From Microbacterium salsuginis (GTDB lineage: Bacteria; Actinomycetota; Actinomycetes; Actinomycetales; Microbacteriaceae): a stretch of DNA of 64,000 nt. The notes beneath the pieces were generated by a model. That model made no database searches. It was not told the DNA's origin and saw only the letters and a list, made by a program, of their open reading frames with translations. The stretch spans positions 620,001-684,000 of the forward strand of contig NZ_JABACI010000004.1 in assembly GCF_012524205.1 (NCBI RefSeq), written 5' to 3'. Made by a program: the position numbers and the translations under genes. The first letter of the stretch is position 1, and each line of letters starts with the position of its first letter. Below, piece after piece: positions 62,870 to 64,000 of this stretch.

Positions 62870-63586
62870 ATGACCGACGCGCCGCTGCACGAGGTGCGCA
62901 AGGCCGTGTACCGCCCGGTGCGCGAGGGCAACGCCCTCGAAGACACGATCGCGCGACTGGTCCAGACGATCCGGCTGGGTGTGGTCGCGCCGGGGGAGTC
63001 GCTGCCGTCCGAGCGCGAACTCGCCGTGCTGTACGCCGTCAGCCGCGACACCGTGCGCGAGGCGATCCGCGAGCTCGCCGACACCGGATACCTGGTGCGG
63101 CGCCGCGGCCGGTACGGAGGAACCTTCGTCGCGGACCCGCTGCCCCAGCCACCCCACCCCGATGACGTCGACGCGTCCGACCTCGAGGATGTGCTCGGGA
63201 TGCGGCGCGTGATCGAGGCGGGCGCCGCCCGTGCCGCGGCTGCTCGCACCCTCGAGCCGGCGGCTCGCGATGACTTGTGGGCACGGTACGAGGCGGTGAC
63301 CGCGGCATCCGAATCCGACTATCGCCGACTCGACACCCTGCTGCACCTGGCGATCGCAGAGGTCGCCGGCATCCCGTCGCTCGTCGCGCTCGCCGCCGAG
63401 AACCGCGCCCGCGTGAACGAATGGCTCGACACCTTCCCGCTGCTGCGGCGCAACATCGAGCACTCGAACGCGCAGCACGAGCGCATCGTCACCGCGATCC
63501 TCGCAGGGCGACCGGATGCCGCAGAAGCGGCCATTCTGGAGCACATGGCCGGGTCGGAGGCACTGCTGCGCGGCTTTCTCGCCTGA
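62870..63586 (+). CDS. GntR-family regulator, FadR subfamily
   Basis: The 238-residue protein has a winged-helix N-terminus (RLGVVAPGESLPSERELAVLY, then VSRDTVREAIRELADTGYLVRRRGRYGGTFVA) and an FCD-type helical C-domain. The Asp and His residues that bind metal or acid ligands are in RLDTLLHLAIAE and the later HSNAQHERIVTAIL. It sits at the end of the amine-degradation operon, so it is the likely local regulator. The ATG at 62870 follows the palindromic repeat; upstream in-frame ATGs lie within that repeat. Confidence 0.9.
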   Translation: MTDAPLHEVRKAVYRPVREGNALEDTIARLVQTIRLGVVAPGESLPSERELAVLYAVSRDTVREAIRELADTGYLVRRRGRYGGTFVADPLPQPPHPDDVDASDLEDVLGMRRVIEAGAARAAAARTLEPAARDDLWARYEAVTAASESDYRRLDTLLHLAIAEVAGIPSLVALAAENRARVNEWLDTFPLLRRNIEHSNAQHERIVTAILAGRPDAAEAAILEHMAGSEALLRGFLA

Positions 63587-63649
63587 CGTCGCCCCTCTCG
63601 CGGCCCGTCCTCGCTCCGGAGCGCGGAGACGACTCGATACCCTGGTGGG

Positions 63650-64000
63650 GTGGCAGGAAAGAAGCGTGCGAAGAAGGAGCCTCTCGAGTTCCGAAACGTC
63701 CTGCTGAGCGACGCCTTGCAGACGCAGGACATGGCGGCCGTCGCCTTCGCGCTGCGACACGGTCCGACCGTGGTGCCCTTGATGCGGCCGGGTCAGCGCG
63801 ACGACCCGCGCGACGCGGGAGAGGTGTGGACCTACCGCGACCCCAAGAGCGGCGACGTCGCCCTGCTGCTCTTCAGCGACGCCGCGCACAAGCCGGCGAC
63901 CCTGCCCCCGGGAGTCGCACTGCAGTCACCGGCATGGCTGCGTGCGTTCCTCGGCGCGCACGAGGACGAGATCACCACGGTGTTCTTCGACATCGCCGGC
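63650..64000 (+). CDS. SseB-like protein, partial
   Basis: The frame runs off the window edge after 117 codons. The basic start (VAGKKRAKKEPLEFRNVLL) and the SseB-type core (TVVPLMRPGQRDDPRD, then VALLLFSDAAHKPATLPPG and FLGAHEDEITTVFFDIAG) suggest an SseB N-terminal domain. The GTG lies six bases after TACCCT, so it follows the leaderless pattern. Confidence 0.65.
   Translation, partial: MAGKKRAKKEPLEFRNVLLSDALQTQDMAAVAFALRHGPTVVPLMRPGQRDDPRDAGEVWTYRDPKSGDVALLLFSDAAHKPATLPPGVALQSPAWLRAFLGAHEDEITTVFFDIAG

Overview
The window is high-GC DNA with actinobacterial gene content: ClpC1, FtsH next to a folE-folP-folB-folK operon, DUF3180, a pair of bacterial-PH-domain proteins, a DUF2520-panC-lysS block, mycofactocin-type short-chain dehydrogenases and a zinc-ribbon SCO7613-like membrane protein. 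The best guess is the family Microbacteriaceae, probably Microbacterium or a close relative. That placement is inference from content and style, not from a search. Many genes overlap by ATGA, GTGA or TGATG. Many others start exactly six bases after a TAnnnT hexamer, which suggests leaderless transcripts.

Layout. 1-3.9 kb: a partial zinc-ribbon membrane protein, a small HTH regulator with a DUF2975 partner, and an AHSA1/SRPBCC protein with its ArsR regulator. 3.9-15.9 kb: a carbohydrate catabolic island bounded by a perfect 79-bp direct repeat of the arsR 3' end. It holds a DeoR regulator, an AI-2/ribose-type ABC importer, DhaK-DhaL, a BtpA-like TIM barrel, an FGGY kinase, an M29 peptidase homologue and a zinc alcohol dehydrogenase. 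15.9-23.5 kb: an accessory stretch with TetR/hydrolase, a DHFR-like reductase, an esterase, an ECF sigma factor, an MFS exporter and an HxlR regulator, ending at a tRNA-Glu/Asp/Phe cluster.

24-41.8 kb is mostly core: an M23 peptidase, ppa, tilS, hpt, ftsH, the folate operon, DUF3180, PH-domain proteins, panC, lysS, DUF4192 and cardiolipin synthase. 41.9-45.8 kb: a lipoprotein, a DUF559-type nuclease-like gene set among inverted repeats, and a second HTH/DUF2975-like locus sharing its promoter-region motif with the first. 46-48.5 kb: clpC. 48.5-54 kb: a converging operon of three mycofactocin-type dehydrogenases translationally coupled to a MoxR ATPase and a VWA protein, divergent from an MftR-type regulator. 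No mftA precursor gene is visible next to it.

54-56.6 kb: an ArgA-type acetyltransferase, a zinc-ribbon protein and two exported proteins. 56.6-63.6 kb: an ethanolamine-permease-like transporter, a glutamine-synthetase-like ligase, a C26 gamma-glutamyl hydrolase, an aldehyde dehydrogenase, an SDR alcohol dehydrogenase and a FadR-type GntR regulator. Together these fit catabolism of an amine, most likely ethanolamine, through gamma-glutamylated intermediates. The window ends inside an SseB-like gene.
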